NCBI GenBank assembly: GCA_041504365.1
Contig: CP167917.1
Span: forward strand, 2,046,001-2,110,000
Length of the DNA: 64,000 nt
DNA from: Dryocola sp. LX212
GTDB taxonomy: Bacteria; Pseudomonadota; Gammaproteobacteria; Enterobacterales; Enterobacteriaceae
Direction: 5' to 3'
This document shows, one piece after another, positions 44,783-56,916 of the stretch (its first letter is position 1; each line of letters starts with the position of its first letter). Under the pieces are notes generated by a model. It had not been told where the DNA came from. It saw only the letters and a program-made list of their open reading frames with translations, and ran no database searches. Made by a program: the position numbers and the translations under genes.

Positions 44783-46006
44783 ATGCTCACAACAATCCTT
44801 TATCGCAGCCATATTTGCGAAAACGTCTCGGTTAAATCACTCGAGGATATGGTTTCCGCTGCCAGCTGCCGAAACGGCGAGGCGGACGTCACGGGCATTC
44901 TGCTGTTCAACGGCACGCACTTTTTCCAGCTGCTTGAGGGGCCGGACGAAAGCGTTTCAGCTATCTATAAGCACATTTGCGAAGATACCCGGCACTACAA
45001 CGTTGTGGAGCTGATGCGCGACTACGCCCCCTCGCGACGTTTTGGGAAATCCGGGATGGAACTCTTTGATTTAAGAGAGCATGACAGGGAGGACGTCCTG
45101 CAAACGGTGCTGGATAAAGGCACGTCGAAGTACCAGTTAATTTATGACGATCGCGCGCTGCAGTTCTTCCGGACGTTCGTGGAATCGACCGAAAAAGAAA
45201 ACTACTTTGAAATTCCGCCCGCTGGCTCCTGGGAATTTATCGCCGACGACGCCATCCTGCCGCCAGCGACGGTGACGATGGATAGCAAGACGGAGTGCAA
45301 CTTCGCGTTTCAGCCGATCGTAGATCCTCTGGCCAGGGAAGTTGTGGCGCTGGAGGCTTTACTCCGTACGCCTGATGGTGGTTCCCCGGAGGCGTGGTTT
45401 GCAGGGCTGACGGGCAATGAGAGTTATGAAGCGGACCTGGACTGCAAAAAAGTTGCCTTTGCCATGGCCCGGAAATTAAATCTGCGGGAGCAGACCCTGA
45501 CCGTGAACCTGCTGCCAATGACGCTGGTGAATATTCCTGGTGCGGTCAACTTTCTGCTGCAGGAGATTGAAATTAACGGCCTGGTACCGGAACAGATTAT
45601 TGTGGAGTTCACCGAGCGCGAGATAATTTCCCGCCTTGATGCCTTCACCGATGCGGTACGGCAGCTGAAAGCGGCGGGTATTCGGGTTGCCATTGAGCAC
45701 TTTGGCGAAGGCTTTGCCGGGCTGTCGCTACTGGCGCAGTTTCAGCCGGATAAGATTAAAATCAACCGCGATTTAATCCGCGACGTGCACAAAAGCGGTC
45801 CGCGTCAGGCCATTATTCAGGCCATCATCCGGTGCTGTACATCGCTGGAAATCACGGTCATTGCCGTAGGCGTTGAAAAGGCGGAAGAGTGGATGTGGCT
45901 AGAGTCCGCAGGCGTTTATCAGTTTCAGGGGCACTTGTTTGCCCGGCCTTGCCTGGCGGGCATCCCGGCGATTGCGTGGCCAGAAAAAAAAGTCCCCTTC
46001 ATCTAA
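44783..46006 (+). CDS. bluF: BluF (YcgF), blue-light anti-repressor with BLUF and degenerate EAL domains
   Basis: A 407-residue photoreceptor: N-terminal FAD-binding BLUF domain with Tyr in ILYRSH and Gln in GTHFFQLLEG, then an EAL-like domain. Blue light makes it bind BluR and lift repression of ycgZ-ymgA-ariR. The EAL signature itself reads EALLR, but the DDFG loop is EHFGEG and other metal ligands are changed, so cyclic-di-GMP hydrolysis is unlikely, as in E. coli. The start MLTTILYRS is chosen by family; a longer open frame exists upstream. Confidence 0.93.
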   Translation: MLTTILYRSHICENVSVKSLEDMVSAASCRNGEADVTGILLFNGTHFFQLLEGPDESVSAIYKHICEDTRHYNVVELMRDYAPSRRFGKSGMELFDLREHDREDVLQTVLDKGTSKYQLIYDDRALQFFRTFVESTEKENYFEIPPAGSWEFIADDAILPPATVTMDSKTECNFAFQPIVDPLAREVVALEALLRTPDGGSPEAWFAGLTGNESYEADLDCKKVAFAMARKLNLREQTLTVNLLPMTLVNIPGAVNFLLQEIEINGLVPEQIIVEFTEREIISRLDAFTDAVRQLKAAGIRVAIEHFGEGFAGLSLLAQFQPDKIKINRDLIRDVHKSGPRQAIIQAIIRCCTSLEITVIAVGVEKAEEWMWLESAGVYQFQGHLFARPCLAGIPAIAWPEKKVPFI

Positions 46007-46255
46007 GCCTTTGCACGGTGGTCGGAGAATGACTTCATTCGTTCCGGCCGCAACTCTCTCCTGATATCCCCAGCTGATACAGTACAAACGGCTGTACATG
46101 TATTTTCAATCACTTCCATTTGCTATGCTCACTTGGTGTAAGATGATCTGATTATTCAGTCTTTTTCTGCTTGTACAGGTAAATAAAATTTGTACAACTT
46201 AACCGGAATGGTTAGTTTAAAGATTGACGTATCGGGTTTGCGCAGGGGAGAGCTT
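46007..46255. promoter_or_regulatory. bluF-bluR intergenic region with paired TGTACA operator
   Basis: TGTACA occurs at 46093, 46172 and 46191. The last two form TTGTACA-N13-TGTACAA, an inverted repeat of the MlrA/BluR type, 60 bases before the bluR start. This suggests bluR has its own promoter and represses itself. Confidence 0.6.
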
Positions 46256-46987
46256 ATGGCCTATTACAGTATCGGTGACGTCGCCGAACGATGCGGAATC
46301 AACCCCGTCACGCTTCGCGCCTGGCAGCGACGCTATGGCTTACTGAAGCCACAGCGCAGCGAAGGCGGGCACCGGCAGTTTGACGAGGAAGATATCCAGC
46401 GCATCGAGGAAATAAAACGCTGGATGAAAAACGGCGTGCCTGTTGGCAAAGTTAAAGCGCTGCTGGAAGGCAAAAAAATCACCTCAGACGATAGCTGGAC
46501 ATCGCTACAGGAAGAGATGATGGGCATCCTGCGCCAGGTGCGTCCGGCCAGGCTGCGGGCAAACCTCGCCACGCTGGGGCGCGATTATCCCGTTGACGAT
46601 CTGATTGACCGGGTATTTGTCCCGGTACGCCAGCGGCTTTGTCTGGAACAGAACACCGCACGCGTGATGAGCAGCCTGCTGGATGGCGCGCTGATAAACT
46701 TTGCCGTGCTGTCGCTTGCGGAATCCCTGAAAAAAGCTGGCAAAGAAGCGCTGCTAATCGGGTGGGACACCGAAGACCGCACGCGCCTGTGGCTCGAAGC
46801 CTGGCGGCTGTCGCAGCAGGGGTGGCACATTGACGTGCTGGCCGAGCCGCTGGATTCGCCGCGACCGGAAATGTTCCCAGGACAGCATATTTTTGTGTGG
46901 GCGGGACCCAAAATGTCGCCGCGTCAGAAAGAGCAGCTGGACCACTGGCAGGAGCAGGGATATACCATGTACAGCCATACGGCTTAG
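46256..46987 (+). CDS. bluR: BluR (YcgE), MerR-like repressor
   Basis: A 243-residue repressor: N-terminal MerR helix-turn-helix ([21 protein letters not shown]), then a B12-binding-like C-terminal domain lacking the B12 histidine motif. It represses ycgZ-ymgA-ariR at low temperature and is antagonised by light-activated BluF. The start MAYYSIG has AGGGGAG upstream; the open frame begins at a TTG 22 codons earlier. It is paralogous to MlrA; the MAYYSIGD N-terminus and BluF neighbour identify it as BluR. Confidence 0.93.
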   Translation: MAYYSIGDVAERCGINPVTLRAWQRRYGLLKPQRSEGGHRQFDEEDIQRIEEIKRWMKNGVPVGKVKALLEGKKITSDDSWTSLQEEMMGILRQVRPARLRANLATLGRDYPVDDLIDRVFVPVRQRLCLEQNTARVMSSLLDGALINFAVLSLAESLKKAGKEALLIGWDTEDRTRLWLEAWRLSQQGWHIDVLAEPLDSPRPEMFPGQHIFVWAGPKMSPRQKEQLDHWQEQGYTMYSHTA

Positions 46988-47048
46988 AATTTTAGAGAGA
47001 GCGCCCGGATTTACTGAACCAGCAAATTTAACCGGGCTTCAAAGGATA

Positions 47049-47306
47049 TTACCGTTGCGTTACGCCTGCCCAGGACTGCGTTTTATTGCCGCTAAATAAA
47101 AATGCCAGCGTCTGGCGATATATATCCGCCAGAATCTCATTCGTTTCGCTTTCCAGTTGCTGAGTAATCACCATTTTTAAATCGCGCGGCGTGGCAAAGC
47201 CTTTTTCCGCAACTAATCTTTGTTTTACCGCATTAACCAGTGCCGATTCTGATAAAAACTGCGTGGGAATAGTATGAACAGAGTTGTTCATATGCATATC
47301 AGTCAT
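47049..47306 (-). CDS. AriR/YmgB-fold small protein next to bluR
   Basis: An 85-residue protein whose C-terminal half (FATPRDLKMVITQQL...ETNEILADIYRQTLAFL) follows the AriR pattern of a helix pair with D-x-I-x-x-T-L. The N-terminus is different. GAGGA lies about nine bases before the first ATG. It is convergent with bluR, so it is not in the ycgZ operon, but it adds a fourth family member to the module. Function unknown; a connector role is inference. Confidence 0.65.
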   Translation of the reverse strand: MTDMHMNNSVHTIPTQFLSESALVNAVKQRLVAEKGFATPRDLKMVITQQLESETNEILADIYRQTLAFLFSGNKTQSWAGVTQR

Positions 47307-47507
47307 TCAAAACGATCCTCAAAGGTTGATCATCATTTACAGGTCAGGGGGAGAGCCGGAAAATTTCCGGAATAAAGCAGGTAAAGCATCCCTTGCTTCA
47401 CCTGCTAAAAAGCCTTTTATTTATAGACGATACTGCATCATTCACCGGAAAGACTTAACGGTTTAAGATAAATCCTGGCTAAGTCTGATCTGCGTATGCG
47501 GCACCAG

Positions 47508-48503
47508 TTATAAAGAGCGTGGATGAGTGACGACCCTGCGCGAATAGCCACGGAAGCCAAGCATCCCCATAGCACCCGCCAGAACGGCTTCGACGATCAG
47601 CATAAAGAAGGTGAACCAGCTGGCCTTCGCCGTTGCCGCAGCCGCTTTTTCGCCTGCTTCACGAGCTTTTTGTTCAGCCTGCTTTTTCAGCTCGGCGTAT
47701 TTCGCCTGTGCCGCCTGATAGTTCTTTTCGGTTTGATCAACTATCTGCTGGGCTTCCGCATCGCTTTTGCCCGTACGCGCCATAATAATATTCTTCAGCG
47801 CTTCTTTATCAGCCGCCTCAAAGGTGCTGCTGTTACGGGAAGCCAGACCCTTCACGAAACTGGTGATGTCTTCCCCCTGGCCTAACTGATCCTGTGCTCT
47901 TTGCCCTTCATTAGTCGCCTGCTGTTGCAGCGCCTCCGGCTGCAGCTCAGGTTTACCCGTTTGCCTTAACGTTGTCATCAGCTGATTCTGTAGATCATCA
48001 AGATTGATGTTGTTTTCATCGAGCTTTTCTTTAGCCATATTGGCTACCGAAGGCGCAGCAGCCGACAGGCCGTTGCCCAGCGTCTGCACGCCAGCCCCCA
48101 GCACGTTAGCCGCTCCGGTTACGGCGTAATTCGCTATAGCGAGAAGAAAAACGCTGCAAATAAGCGTGTTAACGCCAAACATCATGACGCCGTGCAGGCA
48201 GCCGTCGCGGTGTGCCAGATAGCCGCTGAGATACCCCCCGGCGGCGATGGCAATGAGCATGCTTACGCCGGTCCAGATAGCCGCGCCGGTCGCCACCCCG
48301 TCCAGCGGATTTTGTTCCTTAAGCGGATCGATTGTCGTGGTACCCACTGCGGTACCTAACACCATGAGAAGTAGATAGATCACCATAGAAATAACCACAC
48401 CGGCAAAAATAGCGCTCCAGGAGATACGCTTCAGGAAGGTTCCCTGTACCGGAATTAATTCAGGGTCATAAGTTCTGGTATCAGCAAAGTTACGGTCGGT
48501 CAT
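47508..48503 (-). CDS. Unassigned multi-span membrane protein with a Gln/Lys-rich coiled-coil insert
   Basis: I do not recognise a named family; similar proteins in Enterobacter are often labelled PhnA-like. From MTDRNFADT it has 331 residues. There are hydrophobic helices near 20-45, 70-95 and 105-130, then a long polar region (about residues 150-280) rich in Asp, Glu, Gln and Lys, probably helical and exposed. One C-terminal membrane span (about 295-320) precedes a basic tail. GGAG precedes the start. The topology suggests an envelope-stress or osmotic protein, but nothing in the sequence proves a role. Confidence 0.6.
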   Translation of the reverse strand: MTDRNFADTRTYDPELIPVQGTFLKRISWSAIFAGVVISMVIYLLLMVLGTAVGTTTIDPLKEQNPLDGVATGAAIWTGVSMLIAIAAGGYLSGYLAHRDGCLHGVMMFGVNTLICSVFLLAIANYAVTGAANVLGAGVQTLGNGLSAAAPSVANMAKEKLDENNINLDDLQNQLMTTLRQTGKPELQPEALQQQATNEGQRAQDQLGQGEDITSFVKGLASRNSSTFEAADKEALKNIIMARTGKSDAEAQQIVDQTEKNYQAAQAKYAELKKQAEQKAREAGEKAAAATAKASWFTFFMLIVEAVLAGAMGMLGFRGYSRRVVTHPRSL

Positions 48504-48903
48504 AGTGAACTCCACGTTTTTTGTGATAGCGAAGAAAGCCCAACGGGAGCCATGCCTATAAAACATGGCGGTCTTGTTAAGAATAGTCTGTTAGCGGCAG
48601 GATGGCATAAGTTGATAAATAAAACGTCAGCTTGACAATGTCATGACGTTAATATCATTAAATATCAGTTGCGGTTGAAGTGGATTTTATTTGCTAGTCC
48701 ATAAAATGGCTGCTGACAATAAAAATAAAATAATAGCGACGTTAATAAAACTGCACGGATATTTGTTATTAAATCAATCAGGACGCTGCAAGTTTTTATT
48801 GGGGGGAAGCTGGAGAGATTTAATTAGCGAAACCAGTGATGTTCGTCAGGGTAGGGAGTACGGAGGGAAAGGTGGATACCAGGCGGTACCCACCCTGAGG
48901 CGA
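48504..48903. other. Intergenic region between the membrane-protein gene and ansP
   Basis: A 400-base AT-rich gap. A TTGACA (48632) followed 15 bases later by TATCAT could be a plus-strand promoter, but no convincing downstream gene follows before ansP. Nothing else recognisable. Confidence 0.3.
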
Positions 48904-50403
48904 TTAGCCTTTTAGATCGTCAGCCGGCGTCAGCTTTTCCGCTGGCGTTTCTTCGTGGTGATCGTGCACCTGATGTGCAAGCTCATGCACGCGCTTGCGC
49001 GCGCCGAACCAGCCAAGCACCAGAATAACGGCAATCAGCGGGATGGACGCGATGGTATAAGTGCCGTTCGGGTAGTCGAACGCCATCAGCACCAGCACGC
49101 TCAGCAGGAACAGCAGCGTCAGCCATGAGGTAAACGGTGCGCCCGGCAGCTTAAAGCTGACGTCCTCCGCCTTGCCCTGTTTGATGGCCTGACGCAGCTT
49201 CATCTGGCAGACCACGATAAATGCCCAGGAAGCAATAATCCCCAGCGACGCCACGTTCAGCACGATCTCAAACACCTGCGAAGGCACGTAATAGTTGAGT
49301 ATCACACCAATCACGTAAATTCCCAGTGTGACCAAAATCCCCGCGTACGGCACCTGCTGTTTGCTCATTTTAGACATAAACTTTGGTGCCGAACCGCCCA
49401 TAGACATGGAGCGCAGGATACGGCCAGTGGAGTAAAGACCGGAGTTCAGGCTTGAGAGCGCCGCGCTAAGAACCACCATGTTCATGATGTCGCCAATATA
49501 AGGCACGCCAAGCTTTGAGAAGAAGGTCACAAACGGACTCTGGCCCGCCTGATAAGCATTCCACGGCAGCAGCAGAACCAGCAGCACTACGGAGCCAACG
49601 TAGAACAGGCCGATACGCCAGATCACGCTGTTGATCGCTTTCGGCACCATATTCTGCGGATCTTTACACTCTCCCGCCGCGGTGCCCACCAGCTCGATAG
49701 AGGCAAATGCGAAGACGACGCCCTGCACCAGCACCAGCGCGGGCAGCAGGCCATGCGGGAAGAAGCCGCCGTTATCGGTGATCAGGTGGAAGCCGGTGGC
49801 GTTGCCGTCGAGCATTTTTCCGCTGCCCAGGAACACGGTCCCGACCACCAGAAACGCCACGATCGCCAGCACCTTAATCAGCGCGAACCAGAACTCCATT
49901 TCGGCGAACCACTTCACGCCAATCATGTTCATGGTGCCGACAATTGCCAGCGCGCCCAGGGCAAAAACCCACTGCGGCACGTCGCCAAACGCACCCCAGT
50001 AGTGCATGTACAGCGCTACGGCGGTGATATCAACGATCCCTGTCATCGCCCAGTTTACAAAATACATCCAGCCCGCCACGTAGGAGGCTTTCTCCCCGAG
50101 AAACTCACGGGCATAAGAGACGAAGCTGCCGCTTGAAGGGCGATGCAGAACCAGTTCGCCCAGCGCGCGCAGTATAAAGAAGGAGAAGATGCCGCAGACC
50201 AGATAGACCAGCGCCAACGCCGGGCCTGCCATCTGAAGACGGGCACCCGCGCCAAGAAACAACCCCGTACCGATGGCGCCGCCGATGGCGATCATCTGCA
50301 CCTGTCTATTGCCCATTGCTTTGTGATAGCCGGCGTCGTGAGAGTTAAGCCAGCGCCTCTTGGCAGCGCGATGCTCAGCCTCGGTTTTATGCGTTGTTTT
50401 CAT
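48904..50403 (-). CDS. ansP: AnsP, L-asparagine permease
   Basis: Amino-acid/polyamine/organocation (APC) transporter of 499 residues with 12 hydrophobic helices. It has the N-terminal IAIGGAIGTGLFLGAG motif of the family, HRPSSGSFVSYAREF, and the long resemblance to E. coli AnsP including NGTYTIASIP. It imports L-asparagine using the proton gradient. The tail is His/Glu-rich, differing from E. coli. In K-12 it lies one gene from yncD; here the two are separated by accessory genes. Confidence 0.95.
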   Translation of the reverse strand: MKTTHKTEAEHRAAKRRWLNSHDAGYHKAMGNRQVQMIAIGGAIGTGLFLGAGARLQMAGPALALVYLVCGIFSFFILRALGELVLHRPSSGSFVSYAREFLGEKASYVAGWMYFVNWAMTGIVDITAVALYMHYWGAFGDVPQWVFALGALAIVGTMNMIGVKWFAEMEFWFALIKVLAIVAFLVVGTVFLGSGKMLDGNATGFHLITDNGGFFPHGLLPALVLVQGVVFAFASIELVGTAAGECKDPQNMVPKAINSVIWRIGLFYVGSVVLLVLLLPWNAYQAGQSPFVTFFSKLGVPYIGDIMNMVVLSAALSSLNSGLYSTGRILRSMSMGGSAPKFMSKMSKQQVPYAGILVTLGIYVIGVILNYYVPSQVFEIVLNVASLGIIASWAFIVVCQMKLRQAIKQGKAEDVSFKLPGAPFTSWLTLLFLLSVLVLMAFDYPNGTYTIASIPLIAVILVLGWFGARKRVHELAHQVHDHHEETPAEKLTPADDLKG

Positions 50404-50631
50404 TATTGTCCTGTTTGTCTCGATGTGTTAACCCTTGAAACTGCCTGTCCTGTGGTTTGTGGATCGCGGACATGACAAATTTCGGCGGTGAATCCTGGCA
50501 GGAAATTAGCGGCAACGCAAAACCTGCTTTGCTATTCATGATGTCACTGTTATTGCTTAAGAATCGTAATCTCAGCTGGCGATGTGTTAACGTTCATTCT
50601 CTTCGCAACGTCCCTGGTGAGTAAGCAGCCT

Positions 50632-50982
50632 GTGAAACGAGAAAATCTCTTTGCCGCCGTCTATGAAAAGTATCAGGTAGAGCCTGATTACCCCTGGCAG
50701 AAGTTAAGCGACTACGCGGTGCTGCGGCACAAATTCAAACGTAAATGGTTTGCGCTGGTCTACCGCATAGAGCCGCAAAAGCTTGGACTGGAAGGAGAAG
50801 GGCTGGTTGAGGCGATGAACCTTAAAGTTCAGCCGGCAATGATTGGCTCGCTGCGCATGATGCCGGGTGTTTTGCCCGCTTACCATATGAACAAAGAGCA
50901 TTGGGTGACCGTGCTGCTGGATAAAGTGCCAGAGGAAGAGATCCTCGGGCTGCTCGATGAGAGCTATCAGTTAACCCGCTAA
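50632..50982 (+). CDS. MmcQ/YjbR-family protein
   Basis: A 116-residue protein of the MmcQ/YjbR family. It shows EPDYPW near the N-terminus, RHKFKRKWFALVY, and MNKEHWVTVLLDKVPEEEI...LLDESYQLT, which is the family's signature C-terminus. The GTG at 50632 is chosen because GGTGAG lies ten bases before it and the protein then begins at the usual family position. The fold is double-wing, DNA-binding-like, but no function is established. It is followed by a LysR gene 19 bases on, so the two are probably co-transcribed. Confidence 0.78.
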   Translation: MKRENLFAAVYEKYQVEPDYPWQKLSDYAVLRHKFKRKWFALVYRIEPQKLGLEGEGLVEAMNLKVQPAMIGSLRMMPGVLPAYHMNKEHWVTVLLDKVPEEEILGLLDESYQLTR

Positions 50983-51001
50983 TTCCCTTCAGGAAGGATG
51001 C

Positions 51002-51892
51002 ATGAGCCTGCTCAACTTTACCCTTGCGCAAATCGAAGCCTTTGCGTGCGTCTGTGAAAGCGGCACCCTGACCCAGGCGGCGCGTAAACTGAAGAAAGAC
51101 CGCACGACCATCAGCGAGCTGGTGGATTATCTGGAGCTTGATCTCGGCTATCCGCTGTTTGACCGCTCAACGCGTCCGCTGACGCTCACCGAAGCCGGGC
51201 AGCTGCTCTATCGTCAGGCCCGCTTGTTCTTGCACGAGGCGCAGGCGTTTGCCCAGATAGCGAGGCAGATCCCCCAGCAGATGAGCGCGCATATCACCCT
51301 GTGTTACGACCCGTTTACCCCGCGTGATTTCCTGTACCGCCTGACCAGACTTTTGCAAAGCAGACAGATTCAGCCAGAGCTAATTATGTGCGAGCGTAGC
51401 CAGGCGGAGCAGTGGCTGGAGGAGGGGCTGGCCGACATCGGCCTGTTCCAGGCGATGAACCGTTCTGTAAACGGTACGCTGCGCTGGCGGGTGACCGGCA
51501 GCATTTCGCTGGCGGTGTACGCCGCGAAGGGATTCTTCCCCGCAATGCCTGTCTCCATTTTGCAGCTTGCTTCCAGTACGCAGCTGATCCCTTTCCAGGC
51601 CATGCCGGACTGGTTAGCGCAGCGGTTACGGATTGCTGACCGTACGGTGCGTGTAAATGAAATCGCCATGCTGGAGAAGCTGCTTGGGGCGGGAGACGGC
51701 TGGGCGTTCCTGCCGGACCATTTTCGGGCGGAAAACTGGCCCGACGTTGAACGGGTCGAAACGGAATTTGGTGATTCAGGCCTGTCGCATCCGATGGTGA
51801 CGCTGTCAAAACCGGGGCAAATAGCGCAGCCGTTGTTAACGCAGTTATTGGATGCAATGCAGGAAGCCTGGGGGGTTGATTCTTCCGGATGA
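51002..51892 (+). CDS. LysR-family regulator
   Basis: A 296-residue LysR-type regulator. The N-terminal winged helix-turn-helix (LAQIEAFACVCESGTLTQAARKLKKDRTTISELVDYLE) precedes an effector domain with the usual bilobed pattern. AGGAAGG precedes the ATG. Probably in one transcript with the YjbR-type gene. Target genes and ligand are unknown; the adjacent lacZ is on the opposite strand behind a REP array and there is no evidence it is a target. Confidence 0.8.
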   Translation: MSLLNFTLAQIEAFACVCESGTLTQAARKLKKDRTTISELVDYLELDLGYPLFDRSTRPLTLTEAGQLLYRQARLFLHEAQAFAQIARQIPQQMSAHITLCYDPFTPRDFLYRLTRLLQSRQIQPELIMCERSQAEQWLEEGLADIGLFQAMNRSVNGTLRWRVTGSISLAVYAAKGFFPAMPVSILQLASSTQLIPFQAMPDWLAQRLRIADRTVRVNEIAMLEKLLGAGDGWAFLPDHFRAENWPDVERVETEFGDSGLSHPMVTLSKPGQIAQPLLTQLLDAMQEAWGVDSSG

Positions 51893-52125
51893 CGCTGGTG
51901 CTTATCCGGCCTACGGTTATGGAACTGTGGAATGGATTTGCCGGATGACACTGGTGCTTATCGGGCCTACGGTTGGGGAACTGCGGGATGGATTTGCCGG
52001 ATGACGCTGGTGCTTACCCGGTCTACGGCTGGGAAATTGCGGGATGGATTTGCCGGATGACGCTGATGCTTATCCGGCCTACGGTTGTGAGTCGTAGGGT
52101 GGATAAGCGCAGCGTCATCCACCGG
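51885..52125. repeat. Tandem REP/BIME array, 56 bp period
   Basis: Four units starting at 51885, 51941, 51997 and 52053, each beginning CCGGATGACRCTGRTGCTTA and continuing through a palindrome to CCTACGGTTG, repeat with an exact 56 bp period. A fifth, inverted unit (52094-52125) of the GTAGGGTGGATAAGCG...CATCCACCGG type closes the array just before the lacZ stop. It lies between the 3' ends of the LysR gene and lacZ. Confidence 0.9.
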
Positions 52126-52130
52126 CGGTT

Positions 52131-55253
<3,123 letters not shown>

Positions 55254-55385
55254 TCAAAGTTGTCGGCCACTATGATTTTTAAACGCCGGGCTGTAAAGAA
55301 TCATGATGGGTTCTTCCGGGGGCGATCACACACGGGAAAAATATGCGCTAAGGTCTATAAAGTCATCGCAGGAGAGGAGTCCATT

Positions 55386-56000
55386 ATGATGAAACTCTAT
55401 GGTGCGCCGGGGTGCGGCTCGGCGATTGTTGAAATGATGTTTGTGCTGGCGGGTGAGCAGTACCGCTGGATTAACGTTGAGGGGTTTGACGAGCCGGGGC
55501 CGCAGCGTGACGCTCTGCTTGAGCTGAACCCGCTTGGCCAGGTGCCGACGCTAAAGCTCGACGATGGCAGCATCCTGACGGAAACCGCGGCCATTGCGCT
55601 GAATCTGCTTGATAGTCATCCTGAGCTGGCCCCGCCTGCAGGTTCATCCGAACGCCAGCGCTTTCATCACCTCCTGATCTGGTTGGTGGCGAATGTCTAT
55701 CCCACATTCACCTACGGCGACTACCCCGACCGCTGGACACAGAGTGGTGCCGAAGAGCTTCGCGACAGCACCAATCGCTACCGGCAGCAGCTGTATCTGT
55801 GGCTTGAGTCGCAGCTTGGGCACGGGCCGTACGTATTCGGCGACCACATCTCGATACTGGATACTTACCTCGCCGCAATGATTAGCTGGCGCCCCCGGCA
55901 GGGTTGGTTTGAACAAAATACACCTAAACTCTACGCCGTTGCCCAGGCTGTGCGGGCACGCGAAGAATTGCATGAAATTTTGAGCCGCAATGAACTGTAG
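55386..56000 (+). CDS. yncG: YncG, glutathione S-transferase-like protein
   Basis: A 204-residue GST-fold protein: N-terminal thioredoxin-like domain (KLYGAPGCGSAIVEMMF) with the cis-Pro site GQVPTLKLDDG and ESxAI-like TETAAIAL, then the helical C-terminal domain (VYPTFTYGDYPDRW). It strongly resembles E. coli YncG, located near ansP there too. GGAGAGGAG precedes tandem ATG codons. Substrate unknown. Confidence 0.9.
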   Translation: MMKLYGAPGCGSAIVEMMFVLAGEQYRWINVEGFDEPGPQRDALLELNPLGQVPTLKLDDGSILTETAAIALNLLDSHPELAPPAGSSERQRFHHLLIWLVANVYPTFTYGDYPDRWTQSGAEELRDSTNRYRQQLYLWLESQLGHGPYVFGDHISILDTYLAAMISWRPRQGWFEQNTPKLYAVAQAVRAREELHEILSRNEL

Positions 56001-56074
56001 CGATCGCACCATCGATCATATGGCCCTCCGCATTTTCGCTATAGTGAACTCAATTAACACAGCGGAGCCTGTCC

Positions 56075-56896
56075 ATGTCGTTCAATCTCAAGGCCTATCT
56101 GGCGCGTATCCGCTTTAGCGGCGGCTGCGCACCGGACTTAGCAACTTTGCAGCAGATACATCTGCGCCACACCTGCACCATCCCCTTTGAAAATCTGGAC
56201 GTGCTGCTGGGACGCCAGATTCTGCTTGATGACAACAGCGTTTACGCGAAGCTGGTCGCTGCCGGGCGGGGAGGTTACTGCTACGAGCAAAACGCCCTGC
56301 TGCGGCGGGCACTTGTCGAAATTGGCTTTCAGGTTGCTGACTTAGCCGCGCGGGTGGTGATTATGCGCCCGCAGGAGATGCCGCCCAGAACCCACCGCCT
56401 GCAGCTGGTGACGCTTGGTGAGGAACGCTGGCTGGCGGATGTGGGGTTTGGCGGTAAAACGCTGACGGCGCCGATTAAGCTGGAGCTGAACAGCGAACAA
56501 GTTACGCCACACGGCGTGTATCGACTTACGCCTGCTGATGACGATTATCTGCTGAGCGTAAAAGAAGAGAGTGACTGGCTGCCGCTGTACCGCTTCGATC
56601 TGCAACCGCAGTACTTTGCCGATTATGAAATGGCGAATCACTATGTTGCTACATGGCCCGCCTCCCACTTCAGGCATAATCTGACGCTGTGCCTGAAAGG
56701 GGAAGAGGGGCAGACCGTCACGCTCAGTAATAATCAGCTGAACGCGGCGGGGCAGAAACAAGCGCTGCCCGATGCCGTTGCCGTATACAACGCGCTGCAA
56801 ACCCAGCTCGGCCTGCGCCTTGACGATAAGCAGCATGGTATCGGGCTTGCTACTTTCACCGCTGCGTTTAATCTTGTGATGCAGAAGACAAATTAA
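56075..56896 (+). CDS. nhoA: Arylamine N-acetyltransferase
   Basis: Acetyl-CoA:arylamine N-acetyltransferase (NhoA/NAT), which acetylates arylamines and N-hydroxyarylamines. The catalytic triad is exactly at family positions: Cys69 (GGYCYEQN), His107 (RTHRLQ) and Asp122 (LADVGFGG). It has 273 residues, against 281 in E. coli. It is followed 20 bases later by pptA, probably on one transcript. Confidence 0.94.
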   Translation: MSFNLKAYLARIRFSGGCAPDLATLQQIHLRHTCTIPFENLDVLLGRQILLDDNSVYAKLVAAGRGGYCYEQNALLRRALVEIGFQVADLAARVVIMRPQEMPPRTHRLQLVTLGEERWLADVGFGGKTLTAPIKLELNSEQVTPHGVYRLTPADDDYLLSVKEESDWLPLYRFDLQPQYFADYEMANHYVATWPASHFRHNLTLCLKGEEGQTVTLSNNQLNAAGQKQALPDAVAVYNALQTQLGLRLDDKQHGIGLATFTAAFNLVMQKTN

Positions 56897-56916
56897 CACC
56901 CCAATGGAGAAGACCC

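Noticed and set aside
48691-48915. 74-codon plus-strand frame before ansP
   Set aside because: It runs into the 3' end of ansP, has no start signal and no recognisable product despite an upstream TTGACA.
51885-52125. CRISPR array at the 56 bp periodic repeats
   Set aside because: The units are head-to-tail copies of a REP palindrome, and the whole unit repeats rather than alternating with unique spacers.
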